DNA of 64,000 nt from Macrosoma leucophasiata (GCA_036365455.1 JAWQUS010000032.1:16748001-16812000), one strand, 5' to 3'. Shown: positions 32,275-43,446, counted from the first letter of the stretch. Numbers and translations are program-made. The notes: generated from the letters alone by a model not told the origin.

Positions 32275-35200
32275 ATACACACACCCACCACACACACACA
32301 TATACACACACTCACACACAATTTACCTTTTTTTATAGTAAAATAAGAAATAGATCCTAAGATACCTACTTGCTGTATGTTGAATTTATTTGACAAATTT
32401 AGGCTACAATTAGGAGAAGCCACTGATTCCCGAAATACAGTGTATACTAGTTCGGGAATCTATGGAGTCAATATGTCAATTGAATGTAAAATGTTTTGTC
32501 AATAAATAAATAAATAAATAAAAATTCAGGTACTTCGCCACAAAAAAAAAACTTGTTTGCCAATTCATGTGAGTGTATGAGGCGGGTGAAAAGCAATGGG
32601 TACACTCACGTCCATACGGGATGTATCTGTCCAAGCCGAGAAGTGCTATGTCGTCGGTCTGTACGCCTCCCAGGACCTCGATGTACTGAGGGTGGATGTA
32701 CTTGCGTGGGGTCTCCACGAGGTACTCTGGCCGGGTGAGGTTGGTCAGGCCCATCCTTACCACGAAGGTGATGCGGCTGTTGGGGTAGAAGATAGCAATC
32801 TTGACGTCTGCGATATACTTTTATTTATTGACTGCCTATCAAAGATTTGTACAGTACTCGACAAGAAATAAGTATTGCACATCGAGCCTATGAAAGAGAC
32901 AATCAGATAGTTTCGTTGTGCGTTATATTTGCTGCACACTGCCTTAAGCACTGATAGTCCAGTATTCGTCAAAACTCGGTCAATCAAAATGGTCGAGTAG
33001 GTAGCCGAAACTAGCCGAACTCTACTTCCTGAGGCCGATGTGCAATATTTTATGTTGGATGATGTAATGTGATTTTGGAGGGCATTAGGACTCTGGCATA
33101 TAACGTTAATATCACGTTTGTACATAGAGCAACACGGGCCGCCGGCCGCGGCGGACCGTTCATTACCGATGCAAGACAGTCTGTCATTTTTTGCGAGGGG
33201 AAATGCGTGCGACACACGCGCACACTTCAAAAATCGTCTCTTACTACGAAACTCACACCTTGACTTTAACAAAATACAGAAACAATTCCACGCACACATG
33301 TAAACATCTAGGCGACAGGTACAGGTCCATTTGGGCTTGAACTTTGACAGAGGGGAAAGCCTGCATATGGCTAGTCCCCTCCGGTGTTGCTCTATGCGTT
33401 TGTATCAATAAAATGCTTAGGACCGATTTCTAAAAGTGTATTGTAGGAACTAGACAATTAAAATTAAATAACACATTTTCGCCAACAAACATGTTACAAT
33501 GTCTTAGGAATTAGACACAGTTCGATTACAATGTTTGCACTGATCGGGCTCGTTTTATTGCATTTGACATAATCTGACATTTTGACACATTTATAACAAA
33601 TGCGAAGTCACAACTTGCACATGTTTTTGGTCCTTCGAGCCGGATGAAAGAAAGTAGAAATAGAAATAGAAAATATTTTTATTTCGAATAGATCTTTACA
33701 GATACTTTCAAAACGTCAATAAATCATAAACTACCTAGAGCGAATAACCATTACATATAGTAAACGCAAAATCATATATTAATAGTAAATTAAAAATTAA
33801 AATTTAAACTATTTGGTTAAAACATAATAATCATAAAATTTTTCAATTCCTTCAATGATAATAAATGAAGAAAAAGAAAAACTTATTCGTCAAGATCAAT
33901 GTTATTCACTTAGCAGAGTTCCAAGTGCAGTCACTACTGAGAAGAACTCCGCTACCCAACAAACTCAGTAAGAGCTCTTTTAAATGAGAGCTTAAATCTA
34001 GTACAGATAGATTATCGTGAAAAATCAAATAAAAAGTCATCAGTAAAGAATCAACTTGTATCCGCTGTCTAAAATACGTAGTAGTCAATAAGAAGATAAC
34101 TATTTAGAGTTTTATAATAATATGATATTGCAATGCTAAGGTACACAATTAGGTTGTCGACATCATATTCATTAGACTTTTATTGGGTAGAGTAACCACC
34201 GCATTACCTAATCTATCTGCCACCAAATGGTAGCGTTCAGCACTATCATGTTCCGGTTAGATGGTATGTAAACGCCCGTAATTACTATCACAGACGCAAA
34301 ACAACTTAGGCCTCAAGGGTAGCAACGCATCTGCATATCGACCTGCAGTTTTTGTGTAGATATCTTTAAACTGCAGTCGTCATTTACCATCAATACATAA
34401 AAACATTCCCCCTTATTCGGAAACATATTTTAGCTAAAGTGTTGCTAATCTCTCCTTTGTCTTTTTCTATCCTGCACATTTGACAATGCAACTGACAAAG
34501 ACAACATTATATAGCTAAAACGTATCTAATGTACGTTTATGAATAAGGGGGTATGTCTTTGATTTCTATGACAGGTTTTAGGCCCAAGAAGTGCTAGGTA
34601 ATATTTACCACGAATGAGTATCATTATCATCATAACGAAACCACGGGAAAATATGTTAGCTCCTGATTAACCAATTCGTCTTTTTTACAACGCCCACTTT
34701 ATTTTATTTATTTGGAATCAATAACAGAAAGGCGATACATTAACAAGGGAAACGATGATACCTGCAGTAGTATAAACTGTGTCGCAGATACCAACGCCCA
34801 CCTCCATACATATTTCCAAAATCATAAGTAACATATTTACTTTTTTTTTTAATGCCTATAAATCACAAAAAAGAAAAGATTGTAAGCAGATTAGCTGACT
34901 AAATAAGTAGCAAATGTAACACATATTAAATGTTTCGTGTGTGTGTGTGTGTGTTAATGTTTATATTTACTAATTATTATTATTATTATTAAATAAGTAG
35001 CAAATGTAACACATATTAAATGTTTCGCGCGCGCGTGTGTGTGTGTGTGTGTGTGTTAATGTTTATATTTACTACTCTTTTTAAATTAAAGAAATAGGTG
35101 TAACAATTTACTTGGCCAGACAGTGAGCAGCTGTGATGACCCACTCATTGTGGATGATGGAGCCACCGCAAGAGGATACCTGCCCATCCCAGCGGATCAT

Positions 35201-38124
35201 CCTCACGGATATCTGGTACGGGATCTGGCCATCTTCTGCTTCCCAACCCGCGACGATGCGAGATTCACTGGCTGGTGATACATATAAGATCATAGGTGGA
35301 GAAAAGTGTACCTTTCTATTATATTATATCCTCTGACCCACGGAATAGATAAATAAGGATGGAAAGGCCTTTTGCTTCAATTCAGTATTAGAACCAGTGT
35401 CGCCGCTTTTCTCCCACTATGCAATTTATTACACACATGTGTAACACCATCTCGAGCGACCATCACCCATACATAAATCATCAGGGCAGCTATTCGTTTG
35501 CGTAAGTTTGCATACTAATACAACGCCCGTAGACAATAAACACTCGCACGCACACAACAATATACCTACTCACAAGGAGCTCGCACGTCAGGAGTCGAAG
35601 TGTAGCGAACACATTATCATTCCATCTTTATTTATCTATTCCGTGCTCTGACCTAAAAAACTGTCTCTCTGAAGCTCAATTCAGCAATGTGTCCCATAGA
35701 GTGAGAGATGATTAGTCTTGGATTAATTATTATAGTCCAAGGGCATCAATAGTACTAGAGAACAGTTTGGTTCCAGGGAGAACAGGTTGGCTCTAGAGGA
35801 GCAGGGAAACTGGAGGGGGGGGGGCAAGTTGTTGTTCTTATGTGTTCCATAATCAGTCAAATTTGCCGTAACCTGCACTAAAATATAATATATAAATAAA
35901 AGTAAATGTACATTTTAACCTACTCTCATAAGAAAGGTCAGTCGACTCTGTGCAGCAGGCGCAATTGGCAATGATAAGTAATGATAAATGATGAGAAAGA
36001 TAAAGAGGGGGGGGGGGAGAGTTCATTAATCTTGGACTAATTATTATTATTGTGCAGCCTGGCAAAATATGTTCCTATCGGCACCAGTTAGTGAAAATTG
36101 CTGTAAATTGCGTTATATTATTATCTTTACAAGGGGTGGGGAGAGGAAAGGCAAGGCGGGATATTAGGATCAGATCATCAGAAGGCATATAAACATAATT
36201 TCCACATTTTTGTGTAAACTTACCACTGCGTAGATCCTCTACGAAAGCAGGCTGGCTTTCACGCAGAATGGGATCTGCCTGTAACAGATAAGATATTGGT
36301 TACTGGTGGTAGAGCTCCAGTGACGGAGCTCGCGGGCGTAGGCACCACCGCATTACCTAATATACTTGCCGCTAAATCGTAGTGTTCAGCACTATCGTGT
36401 TCCGGTCAGGTGGCAATGTACGGCCCTGTAATTTCCGGCACAAAGGCATAACACCTTAGGCCTCAGGAGTGGTAACGCATCTGCATTTTGACCTTGGTCT
36501 TTGCGTGGGTGTCTATAGGCTGCAGTCATCACTTAACATCGATGTGAGCTGCATGCTTGTTTGCCACTGCCATTACATAAAAAAAAATCGAGTAGGCTCA
36601 AATAAGGGGGCGTCCTTTGATTATGTGAGAGGTTTTTAGCGATATTTGAACCCCTTCTGTCCCTCTGGTGACATGTTGTGATATTTGGTTCAAACCTGAC
36701 AGCAACGACAAGCAGACGCATTTTTTTTCAAAATGTGTGTATAAGTGAAAATGTGGATATACCGAAATAACTATTTCACATTGCTGTTTTTAGTTTCTTT
36801 TTTCTGCGGTTAAAAATAACATAATATCTGACGCAATCTCCCCAAGGTGAGATTAGATGAGATTCGATTGGAGCTCTCCTCTCCTCTCCTCTCCATCTCA
36901 TCCAAACTCCAAACATCTGGCGTGATTTAATGCACGCTCCCTAACAAAATATTCATATAGAACAAACAGACGTAGTTCTATCATACAATAAATGTTAAAT
37001 ACAATACAGTACAAAAAAATAAAAAGGAATAAATATCAAGCGAGTGACATATCCTAGCATCGGTATGAGAAACTTGAAAAAATTAAACAATTTATTTTCT
37101 AGTGCGCTATTTTTTTGCGATGATGCTATTTAATTACGTATATGGTGTAATATACTGTACGAATGTGCATGAATGGATTGATACTGTATTGGTTTAAATA
37201 GCTTTCCAATTATCGCATAGTAAGTTATCCATTTTTTCGAGGAATTAATGGGTATAGTAGGTAAGCTATACTTATTGAAATGTCGTCGCGGACTTTTTGT
37301 AGGTTTACCAAAGGGAAAATATTCCACCATACATTGTTATATCTCAAAAGGTTTAGGCAGCGTCTACAATGGAAGCTCCCAGGCGTCTTGATTTTTTCCG
37401 ACACCTCCAATATTTATCGTTACCTATATTCTAATCAATTTACACAAAACTTTAACAAATTATATACACATACGAGTACGTTCGCTATGAATCACTATTT
37501 ACTGGTGAAAATCGTATGAAAGTCAGTTTTTAAGAAGGTAACTCTGTCGGTTAGTACTTACCTATTTATCCATTACACTTTCAAGGTCTCTCATTCTGCC
37601 TAAACTATGTAGATAGAAAGATAACAAAATTATGGGCAACAGCTAGTTTTATACAACACTTTTTTTTTCTCTGCCTACCCCGTTAGGGACCTGGCGTGAA
37701 GGTACATACATATAATATATAGCTAGTTTTATATTTGTTCTAGGTCACGAACTGGCAAACAGCGTACAGTTCTCATTGATCCTAAATCTTAAATGTATAT
37801 CTATCGTAGCCTATAAATAAAAACCTCAGATTTAAATGTTGACACCTGCCATGTGTTGCCACTTATAAGGCCTTAGTTGTAAATCTGTGCCGGATATCAC
37901 GTGGCCGTACATTACCACCTGACCGGAATAGGAAAGCGTTGAACACTATCATTCAGCGGCAAGTAGGTGGATTTGAAAATGCGGCGGTACTTGCTACTCG
38001 AGTAGTTCCTTCATTGGAGCTTTACCATCAGTACAAAGCAATTGGTTATATTAGTATGGAAGAATAGATTTACCTGTGCCAATCCGAAAACGCACAGAAG
38101 TCCTATAATATACGCGACAGCCAT
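27463..38124 (-). CDS. Secreted chymotrypsin-like serine protease (S1A), complete
   Basis: The eight exons (38124-38074, 36278-36224, 35271-35112, 32776-32610, 31892-31785, 30212-30064, 28980-28872, 27611-27463) splice in frame to 315 residues. There is a signal peptide (MAVAYIIGLLCVFGLAQ), a short propeptide and an activation site SESR/IVAGWEA (Arg40-Ile41). The triad is His85 (ITAAHC), Asp131 (DDIALLGL) and Ser233 (GDSGGP). Ser227, at chymotrypsin position 189, and Gly/Ala in the pocket suggest chymotrypsin- or elastase-like rather than trypsin-like specificity; this is inference. After the usual last helix (GHYHEWYLEVTGI) an acidic tail (EPEAEEDSDD) extends the domain by roughly 30 residues. 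All catalytic residues are present, so it should be active. A gut digestive or haemolymph role cannot be told apart from sequence. Tandem degenerate copies of exon 7 lie in intron 7. Confidence 0.92.
27840..28184 (-). repeat. 5S-rRNA-derived SINE in intron 7
   Basis: Minus orientation: AAGCGCGCATGGCCCCGTGG head, the GTGATGGGTGACCGCTAGTG 5S-like block and an (ATT)n tail at about 27840-27853. Moderately diverged with an internal gap. Confidence 0.75.
28245..28860 (-). repeat. Degenerate tandem copies of protease exon 7
   Basis: Four decayed copies of the 3' part of exon 7 plus the start of intron 7. Landmark CGAAGCTGACGACGCC is at 28909 (functional), 28765 and 28621 (spacing 144). CCGTCAGCG marks later copies at 28652 and 28499, and a weak one lies near 28319. 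None keeps the GDSGGP segment. Confidence 0.8.
28872..28980 (-). CDS. Serine protease exon 7 (catalytic Ser)
   Basis: Residues 231-266: GDSGGPLTKVDDDGRPTMVG, then VVSFGSSAGCNSPWPS. Donor GTTAGA is weak but in phase. Confidence 0.92.
29415..30045. repeat. Family A copy split around an RTE LINE fragment
   Basis: Head part 29415-29510 (TGGTGGAGCTCCAGTGTCGG) and tail part 29915-30045 (CAATTTAACG..GTTTGCCACC) flank the LINE fragment 29525-29905. Confidence 0.6.
29525..29905 (-). mobile_element. RTE-clade LINE ORF fragment, frameshifted
   Basis: Minus-strand frames include SLRDRIRNEEIRMRTKVTDI and, further on, KRRQAPHEMDRRPGEGRGQS (a frameshifted GRPPTRWTDDLVKVAG-type segment). These are typical of the C-terminal end of RTE ORFs. 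Broken by indels. Confidence 0.75.
30064..30212 (-). CDS. Serine protease exon 6
   Basis: Residues 181-230: GGTSSEVLRWVHLRGISNEE, CLSWYPNSAVIKDQTICAEY, ending QSSCQ. Holds Cys residues of the 136-201, 168-182 and 191-220 bridges. Phase 0 end. Confidence 0.92.
30335..30760. repeat. GC-rich non-LTR-like fragment
   Basis: GC-rich block against an AT-rich background, with GTTTTTAGTGGGTAGACTGG at the end followed by (GGAAACTGGAA)n-like repeats. It looks like the UTR of an R1-clade-type LINE, but I cannot confirm the clade. Confidence 0.35.
30895..31675 (-). mobile_element. LINE reverse-transcriptase fragment with one internal stop
   Basis: Minus-strand frame 31658-30897 reads WISSYFKNRLQSVEI, IPQGSVIGCFLFLMYINNLP, a TAA, then SILFADDMSVILS (catalytic FADD) and the thumb-like ALYELKRS..YGIPLWGNST. 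The single stop lies seven codons before FADD. Confidence 0.85.
31785..31892 (-). CDS. Serine protease exon 5
   Basis: Residues 145-180: PNIQPCRLQNSEQKNIDYTG, then VVLTVSGYGLTDDQIN. Donor GTGAGT; phase 1. Confidence 0.92.
31930..32210 (+). repeat. Two family A tail fragments in tandem
   Basis: 31930-32095 ends with an A-run after TTTGCCATCTTTCTTACAT. 32108-32210 repeats the GGTCTTTGTGTAAGTGTCTA block. Confidence 0.65.
32212..32325. repeat. (CA)n microsatellite
   Basis: About 30 uninterrupted CA units followed by imperfect ones, in protease intron 4. Confidence 0.95.
32610..32776 (-). CDS. Serine protease exon 4 (catalytic Asp)
   Basis: Residues 89-144: RITFVVRMGLTNLTRPEYLV, then YIHPQYIEVLGG, then TDDIALLGLDRYIPYG. 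Acceptor CTACCCCAACAG fixes the start: it is the only site that keeps phase with exon 3. Confidence 0.92.
33115..33404. mobile_element. MITE with CATAGAGCAACAC ends and 8-bp TSD
   Basis: Element 33123-33396; ends CATAGAGCAACACGGG and CCGGTGTTGCTCTATG are inverted. CGTTTGTA is duplicated exactly at 33115-33122 and 33397-33404. An 8-bp duplication is hAT-like. Confidence 0.88.
33645..34000 (-). repeat. LINE 3' region with (AGAAAT)n
   Basis: Minus orientation: (TAGAAA)n and ATATTTTTATTTCGAATAGA, then the TTATTCGTCAAGATCAATG block shared with 7300. Confidence 0.45.
34185..34395 (+). repeat. Repeat family A, diverged
   Basis: CACCGCATTACCTAATCTAT through the GCAACGCATCTGCATATCGA block. Confidence 0.65.
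34408..34552. mobile_element. Foldback MITE (CCCCCTTATTC family)
   Basis: Ends CCCCCTTATTCGGAAAC and GTTTATGAATAAGGGGG inverted. Same interior (CCTTTGTCTTTTTCTATCCT) as the 49231 copy. Confidence 0.75.
34905..35075. repeat. Tandem duplication with (GT)n
   Basis: AAATAAGTAGCAAATGTAAC..ATGTTTCG(CG/GT)n TTAATGTTTATATTTACTA occurs twice in direct repeat (about 34905-34970 and 34992-35075), separated by (ATT)n. Confidence 0.85.
35112..35271 (-). CDS. Serine protease exon 3 (activation site and catalytic His)
   Basis: Residues 36-88: ASESRIVAGWEAEDGQIPYQ, then CGGSIIHNEWVITAAHCLA. Donor GTAAAT after CCAA. Confidence 0.93.
36224..36278 (-). CDS. Serine protease exon 2 (propeptide)
   Basis: Residues 18-35: ADPILRESQPAFVEDLRS. 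Acceptor TTACAG, donor GTAAGT; phase 1. Confidence 0.85.
36298..36590 (+). repeat. Repeat family A, full length with A tail
   Basis: TTACTGGTGGTAGAGCTCCA to TTGCCACTGCCATTACAT and an A-run. A good reference copy for the family. Confidence 0.9.
36591..37740 (-). other. Protease intron 1: no exon or element assigned
   Basis: Only small pieces: CTCTCCTCTCCTCTCCTCTCC near 36874, and a SINE 3' scrap (CTGCCTACCCCGTTAGGGAC) near 37673. Confidence 0.45.
37745..38032 (-). repeat. Repeat family A, diverged
   Basis: Minus orientation; ACCTGACCGGAATAGG and GGAGCTTTACCATCAGTA blocks identifiable. Confidence 0.7.
38074..38124 (-). CDS. Serine protease exon 1 (signal peptide)
   Basis: Residues 1-17, a single hydrophobic segment. 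ATG at 38124-38122, context GGGAACATGG; donor GTAAAT; phase 0. Confidence 0.88.
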
Positions 38125-38408
38125 GTTCCCCACCAACTAACTGACTTAATGAAAAACTAATTAATTTTACATAAGTACAGATTTTTTGTTATCTTATGAC
38201 GTCAAATCCTATTTTTAATCGAATACGATAAACAGAAATATCCAATCTAAGTCATCAAAATCTGTAACAGATTAAAAAATTAGATTATATATCAGGGATT
38301 TAGGAAAATTGTAACAAATTATATTAATTTGTTACATGTTTAAGGATAATATAGAAAAGTATTAAGTAATTTGACCTGTGTTCATAAAGTTGGTCATAAA
38401 AGTTCGTA

Positions 38409-38600
38409 TAGAGCAGTGATTCCCAAAGTGGTCCATATAGACCCCCTGGGGTCTATGGGACACTCGATGGGGTCTGCGTATATGTGTAAATAAAAATGGG
38501 ATATATGGGAAAGTGAAATAAATCTCAGCAAGGGGGTCCACCGAAACCAGAAAAAAATTGAAAGGGGTCTACAAGAAAAATAGTTTGGAAAATTATGCAA
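38409..38600. mobile_element. hAT-type MITE
   Basis: Starts CAGTGATTCCCAAAGTGGTC and shows internal CCCCTGGGGTCTATGGGAC and AGGGGTCTACAAG. Same family as 57975-58159 and 62757-62931. TSD not clear here. Confidence 0.7.
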
Positions 38601-38635
38601 TACGTAACGCGTGACCTAAGTAGCCTATTATTGAT

Positions 38636-38915
38636 AGAACTCCAGTGACGGAGCTCGCGGACGTAGGCACCACCGCATTACCTAATATGCTTGCCGCTAA
38701 ATGGTAGTGTTCAGCACTATCGTGTTCCGGTCAGGTGGTAATGTACGGCCCTGTAATTCCCGGCACAGAGGCATAACACCTTAGGCCTTAGGAGTGGTAA
38801 TGCATCTGCATTTTGACTTCTGATCTTTGTGTAAGTATCTATAGGCTGCAGTCATTACTTAACATCAATATGAACTGCATGTTTGTTTGCCACTTTCACT
38901 ACATAAAAAAATATA
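38636..38915 (+). repeat. Repeat family A, full length
   Basis: GAACTCCAGTGACGGAGCTC to TTTGCCACTTTCACTACAT, then A-run. Confidence 0.85.
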
Positions 38916-39637
38916 TATGATATGGGGATTACAGGCGTGAAGTTACGTTTTTTTTTTTTTTTAATTTATTTATGGTTCACGGCGCAGCTGTGGACTGTGG
39001 GACTAAATTATTATTTTAAAAGCCTCATTCAAAGTGAAAACCGAACCGACCGAAAACTATGATTTCGGCGAAACTTGATGTCAACGTTTCTCTTTGTTTC
39101 ACAGTGACTTATTTTACTACACGGATGTGGTTTTAGAAGAATTGCTAACCTATTCCCGTCTTGTCATTTGTTTATTGTGTATTTACAAACTTCAAGTTTA
39201 GTCGATTACTTTACGCACCATTCAGATATAGGCAACTTAAGTCACAGATAGGCGTGTGTGTGCGAAAGAGATAACCGCTCTGCAGAGCCGAAATAAGAAA
39301 TATTTTTATGAAGTAAATGCTGTGGAGGAAGACCCTTCATCGAGCCAACAATTTGCATCGAATTGAAGCTCGCTTTCTTTTTCGTCAAGGAGACTGGCAC
39401 AAAGTTTGCGCAGGCAACGTCAACGAGTGGAATTTAAGTATTGCACGTACTGGACAGACCCCTTAGTTTAGGGTTAAAAGACGACACGGGTACGACCAAA
39501 GGCTACGACAGGGCTACGACGCTACGACGACTACGACACTGCCCAAGACAGCGACCGCGACAGTCGTTAAAATTTTTGAATTGGAGCATAAAATAGATGA
39601 AATACAGACTAGAGTATTATGTTATGAAGGTACAACA
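38916..39637. other. No gene; short repeat scraps
   Basis: SINE 3' piece (GGGGATTACAGGCGTGAAGT, 38933), a MITE scrap (GTGCGAAAGAGATAACCGCT, 39258) and a CTACGA-rich tract at about 39490-39545. Confidence 0.45.
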
Positions 39638-39785
39638 AGTAGTTCACATTGTTGTTAAGTGATGACTGCAGCCTATAGACAACTAGGAAAATTAGAGGTC
39701 AAATGTCAGTAATTGCTTTGCTACCCCTGAGACCTTAGTTTTTATGTCTCTGTGATTGACTGTGATAGTTTTTCCGGGGCCAAAC
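39638..39785 (-). repeat. Repeat family A, partial
   Basis: Minus orientation; TTGTTAAGTGATGACTGCAG and TACCCCTGAGACCTTAGTT. Confidence 0.65.
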
Positions 39786-39802
39786 CTGAGACTTATTTAA
39801 AA

Positions 39803-40135
39803 ATTAGTGGCCCGCCCCGGTTTCGCGCGGTTGCCTACCCTCTCCTATTTATCTTAGTAATTTATTTTATTATAAATAATATAGTTCTTTTTTAGAATGA
39901 GAAATTATTTCTTTTAATTCAATAATAATTGTTTTTCCTATTTTATTAGATTGAATATCTTTATTATTTATAATATTTGTTTTTTTAATTTCTTCTGAGT
40001 GGTGTTGTATAGCCTTTCTCAGTAAGTGGGCTACCTAACACTGAAAGAGTTTTTCAAATCGCATTAGTATTTTCTGAGATTAGCGCGTTCAAGCAAACAA
40101 ACAAACAAACTCTTCATCTTTATAATATTAGTATA
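39803..40135 (-). mobile_element. Non-autonomous Helitron
   Basis: Read on the minus strand it runs from TATAATATTAGTATATA.. through GTTTGTTTGTTTGCTTGAAC and GGCTACCTA-like segments to GGTAGGCAACCGCGCGAAAC and CGGGCCACTAAT. A GC hairpin lies just before the CTAAT terminus. Confidence 0.75.
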
Positions 40136-40193
40136 TATTGTATAATATACCTACTCACCTATATTTTGTTTTTTAAGTTAGTCTAATAAAGGA

Positions 40194-40558
40194 GATGTTG
40201 CAAGCTCGGCTCTGGTACGTACAGTACCTGAAAATGTGGGTAAATTAAAGAAGAATCAGAAAAAAATACAATTTATTTATTCAAGAATATATTTTATAGT
40301 TACAACCACATTTACTTCAAACGATTTTATCATTTTCAATATGAATATTAGTGTAATTTGTCAAAATTACATCGCCCGCCATATTCGCCATCTTGGTTTT
40401 GAGTTGCAATTCTAACTGCAAATAATGTTTTGTAACTGCCAACAAAGCTAAATAAGTGAATATATGCAGTAAAAAACGTTTTTATATTGATTTTGCTTGT
40501 TAATGATATTGTGTACAATACATGGCCGGAGGTCCATACATTTTTGCAACATCTCATT
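40194..40558. mobile_element. MITE with GAGATGTTGCAA ends
   Basis: Ends GGAGATGTTGCAAGCTCGG and TTTTTGCAACATCTC inverted. Related to the 45234-45704 copy in inverse orientation, which shares the AATACAATTTATTTATTCAAG and CAAGATGG/CATGGCGAATATG regions. Confidence 0.8.
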
Positions 40559-40561
40559 TGA

Positions 40562-40895
40562 ATCATGGCAAGTTTCATACATTGATTTGTACAAAAAAAG
40601 TTAGAAAAAGGTACAAGGTAAAACGGATTAGAAATATTATCTAGGGAACCTAAATAACATTTTCTGGTATTTAAATTATTTTTAAATCACCGGAATAAAA
40701 ATCGTCTTTCCTAACAACAGTAGAAGCACTCCATGCTAATGTTCAATTTCAAACTTTTTATTCTGGAGAGTTAAAAATATTTTAAGTATCAGGAAATGTT
40801 GTTTAGGTTCACTGGATAATATTTCCATGCTGTTTTACCGTGTAGGTACCTTTTTTTCATTTTTTCTGTACATATCTGGCCATGATCCTTTGAAT
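40562..40895. mobile_element. Foldback MITE (ATCATGGCAAG)
   Basis: Ends ATCATGGCAAG and GGCCATGAT inverted. Arms include TTTGTACAAAAAAAGTTAGA and AAGGTACAAGGTAAAACGGA. Related copies at 43095 and 48925. Confidence 0.75.
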
Positions 40896-41256
40896 ATGTA
40901 GGTACTGGATAATATTGAGTTTTGATACAACCAGACGGTTATCACATAGCATCCTGTGATTGTGTCACAATCCATCATCCTTATATTATAATCCTAGGCT
41001 CTAATCTGTGTAGTTTATCTTCATAATTATACAAATTCAATTGAATATAGATATTAAACCGCCAGTGGTGACATGAGGATCTGTGAGGCCAGGGATTGTA
41101 AAACTTTATCCTTATTATTTCTTTATTCTCCATCGATTTGTAGTGTGATTTTTAAAAGCTGCTTCACGCTGTTATCACTTTTTTATAACTTAATATTTAT
41201 CTGAGTAGATAAATATCTATAAAATAGATATTATACATTTACAACAGCGGTTTTCG

Positions 41257-41475
41257 AAGCGCGCATGGCCTCGCGTCTGGTGTAGACCGTAAGCGATCTA
41301 CTAGGTTAACCGATACGGGCGCGGTCGGGTGTGTGATGGGTGACCGGTAGTGGCAAATTAAAATGCGAGTTTCCGTGCTTCGGAGGGCACGTTAAGCCGT
41401 CGGTCCTCGGTTGCTATCGATAGATAGCAGTCTTAAAAACCTTGTCGGAGGCCTTATGGGGTTTGAAAACATCTT
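41257..41475 (+). repeat. 5S-rRNA-derived SINE, 3'-truncated
   Basis: AAGCGCGCATGGCCTCGCGT head, GATCTACTAGGTTAACCGAT and GTGATGGGTGACCGGTAGTG 5S-like block, ending at GGGGTTTGAAAACATC. Confidence 0.75.
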
Positions 41476-41904
41476 GCTTCTTTGATAAAATAGATATTTA
41501 TCTACTCACATTTACAACAAATTGTGTCCCTAAGTATTAACAAAACACACATACGGCTGGTCATAAAGTCTGCTCCTTTTTTTGGAGTTAGTTAAACGTC
41601 TAGAAATCACAAATTATCAATAGTGAATAACTTTTACATACAGTAACAGTAAAAACATATAGTAAAGTGGTTCGTTAGTTGGTAGTAGCTTCGATGGATA
41701 TCAATTTGAAAGATTTCACGACATTTTTATTTACTTTTACCACAGTATAAGTACATACAGTAGTTTATCGCGTTTGAAGTTTTGCAATATGCCGCCTTCA
41801 CCCATAAAAACGTAAATTCATTGAGGTTGTCACGTTTTTGGTTTTTATTTACGTTGTTTGTAACGCGTCAGTATACGTTGAACATATATAAAAATCCTAA
41901 AAAC

Positions 41905-42080
41905 ATGACGCTTGTAATCCCTTAAGGGGTAGGGAGAGGTAAATCGAATTCATGCATACATCCTCGATTCGCCGGTCACGTTTTGGCCCATGCAACAGGC
42001 GGCGAGCCTGTTGACATCTCCGGGCACTTTACCAAACTTTGAGGTACTGGGAAGCCTCCAGAACATAGAAAAATCTATCA
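41905..42080 (-). repeat. tRNA-derived SINE, 3' half
   Basis: Minus orientation: ATGACGCTTGTAATCCCTTA through TTTGAGGTACTGGGAAGCCT. The tRNA head is absent. Confidence 0.75.
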
Positions 42081-42609
42081 TACTATAAATATCTCAACCT
42101 ATCAACAATTTACCAGTCTATCATCAATCTACTAGTATTCCAGTTGGGCGGTCTATCAGTACGCCAGAATTCAAACAATTATAATGTACCGATCCTAATA
42201 TTCATCCATACCTTTTTAACTCCGTCCAATACAATCCGAATATCAAATACATACAAACAAAAAAAATATTTAGAGTTTTCTTTAAGGTTTTTTTCGTTTT
42301 GTGTAGTATGTACATAAATTGTAAAATATAACAGACATTATTGTTAAATGAAAATTAGAATAAAATAATAACAGCAAAGTTGACATCTATCATCTTTCCA
42401 AAAACTTAGTAAAAGAAATTTTAAATCTAGCACCCCTTATCGCTAAGTACCAAGTAGATGACAGTTTTTGTATGGGCTACTTGGTACCGCCCCCTCCGTC
42501 CCTCGCGTCGCACGCCCCGCACGATTGCTCTGACATTACACATTCGTTGGATGACTGTAGGTAATTAACACATTCGTTTTCTTTAGACTGTGCTTTTACT
42601 ATATGTCCG

Positions 42610-42745
42610 GTCGGTTATGTACGGCCCTGTAATTTTGTTAAATCTCCCTGTTAAATCTGTGTGTAGGTGTCTATAGGCTGCAGTCATCACTTAACATAAA
42701 TGTGAATGGCATGCTTGTTTGCCACTTTCATTATATAAAAAAACG
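42610..42745 (+). repeat. Repeat family A, 3' part
   Basis: GTTATGTACGGCCCTGTAAT joined to the tail block with an internal deletion, ending in an A-run. Confidence 0.75.
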
Positions 42746-43094
42746 TTTTTAGCATTACAGCATCGCCCAAAATTCAGAAAAAGACCTCAAGTTAGTCCAA
42801 TTGTCAGTGGCAATAACCCAGTATATCAGTGCTGGATTAGCCATATAGCAGGAGGCAGCAAATGCTACGGGCCCCGCGCCTTGAAGGCCCCGTGCCTGAG
42901 CCCAAAAAAAAAACACAAATATGTGAAATATGTAATACCTTTGCTATTCTCAAAGTGAGCGTTGGCCACACTGTAATTATATAGGTATATTATTATGTTG
43001 CAAGTTGGGAATACCGCAATACTTACAGGGGGAATCCCCTAATATTGTTTTCGCTTCCTTTTCGTAAATGTTCTGTTTTATTTACATCCTAAAG

Positions 43095-43446
43095 GATCAT
43101 GGCAAGAATTGTACAGAAAAAATGAAAAAAAAAAAAGGTACACGGTAAAACAGCATGGAAATATTATCCAGTGAACCTAAACAACATTTCCTGATACTTC
43201 AAATATTTTTCTCTCTCCGGAATAAAAAGTTTGAAATTGAACTTAAGTATGGAGTGCTTCTACTGTTGTTAGGAAATACGATTTTTATTCCGGTGATTTA
43301 AACGGATTAGAAATATTATCTAGGGAACTTATAGAACATTGTCTAGTTCTATAAGTTTCCTAGATAATATTTCTAATCCGTTTTACTTTGTACCTTTTTC
43401 TAACTTTTTTTGTACAAATCAATGTATGAAATTTGCCATGATTCTT
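43095..43446. mobile_element. Foldback MITE (ATCATGGCAAG), second copy
   Basis: Inverse relative of 40562-40895. Contains an extra local hairpin 43278-43385 (AAACGGATTAGAAATATTAT and its complement around AGAACATTGTCTAGTTCT). Confidence 0.8.

Noticed and set aside
32202..32423. Frame with a long Val/Cys run
   Set aside because: Translation of the (CA)n microsatellite.
32757..33299. 180-codon minus-strand frame upstream of protease exon 4
   Set aside because: Runs across intron sequence and the CATAGAGCAACAC MITE. No family resemblance apart from the antisense MITE.
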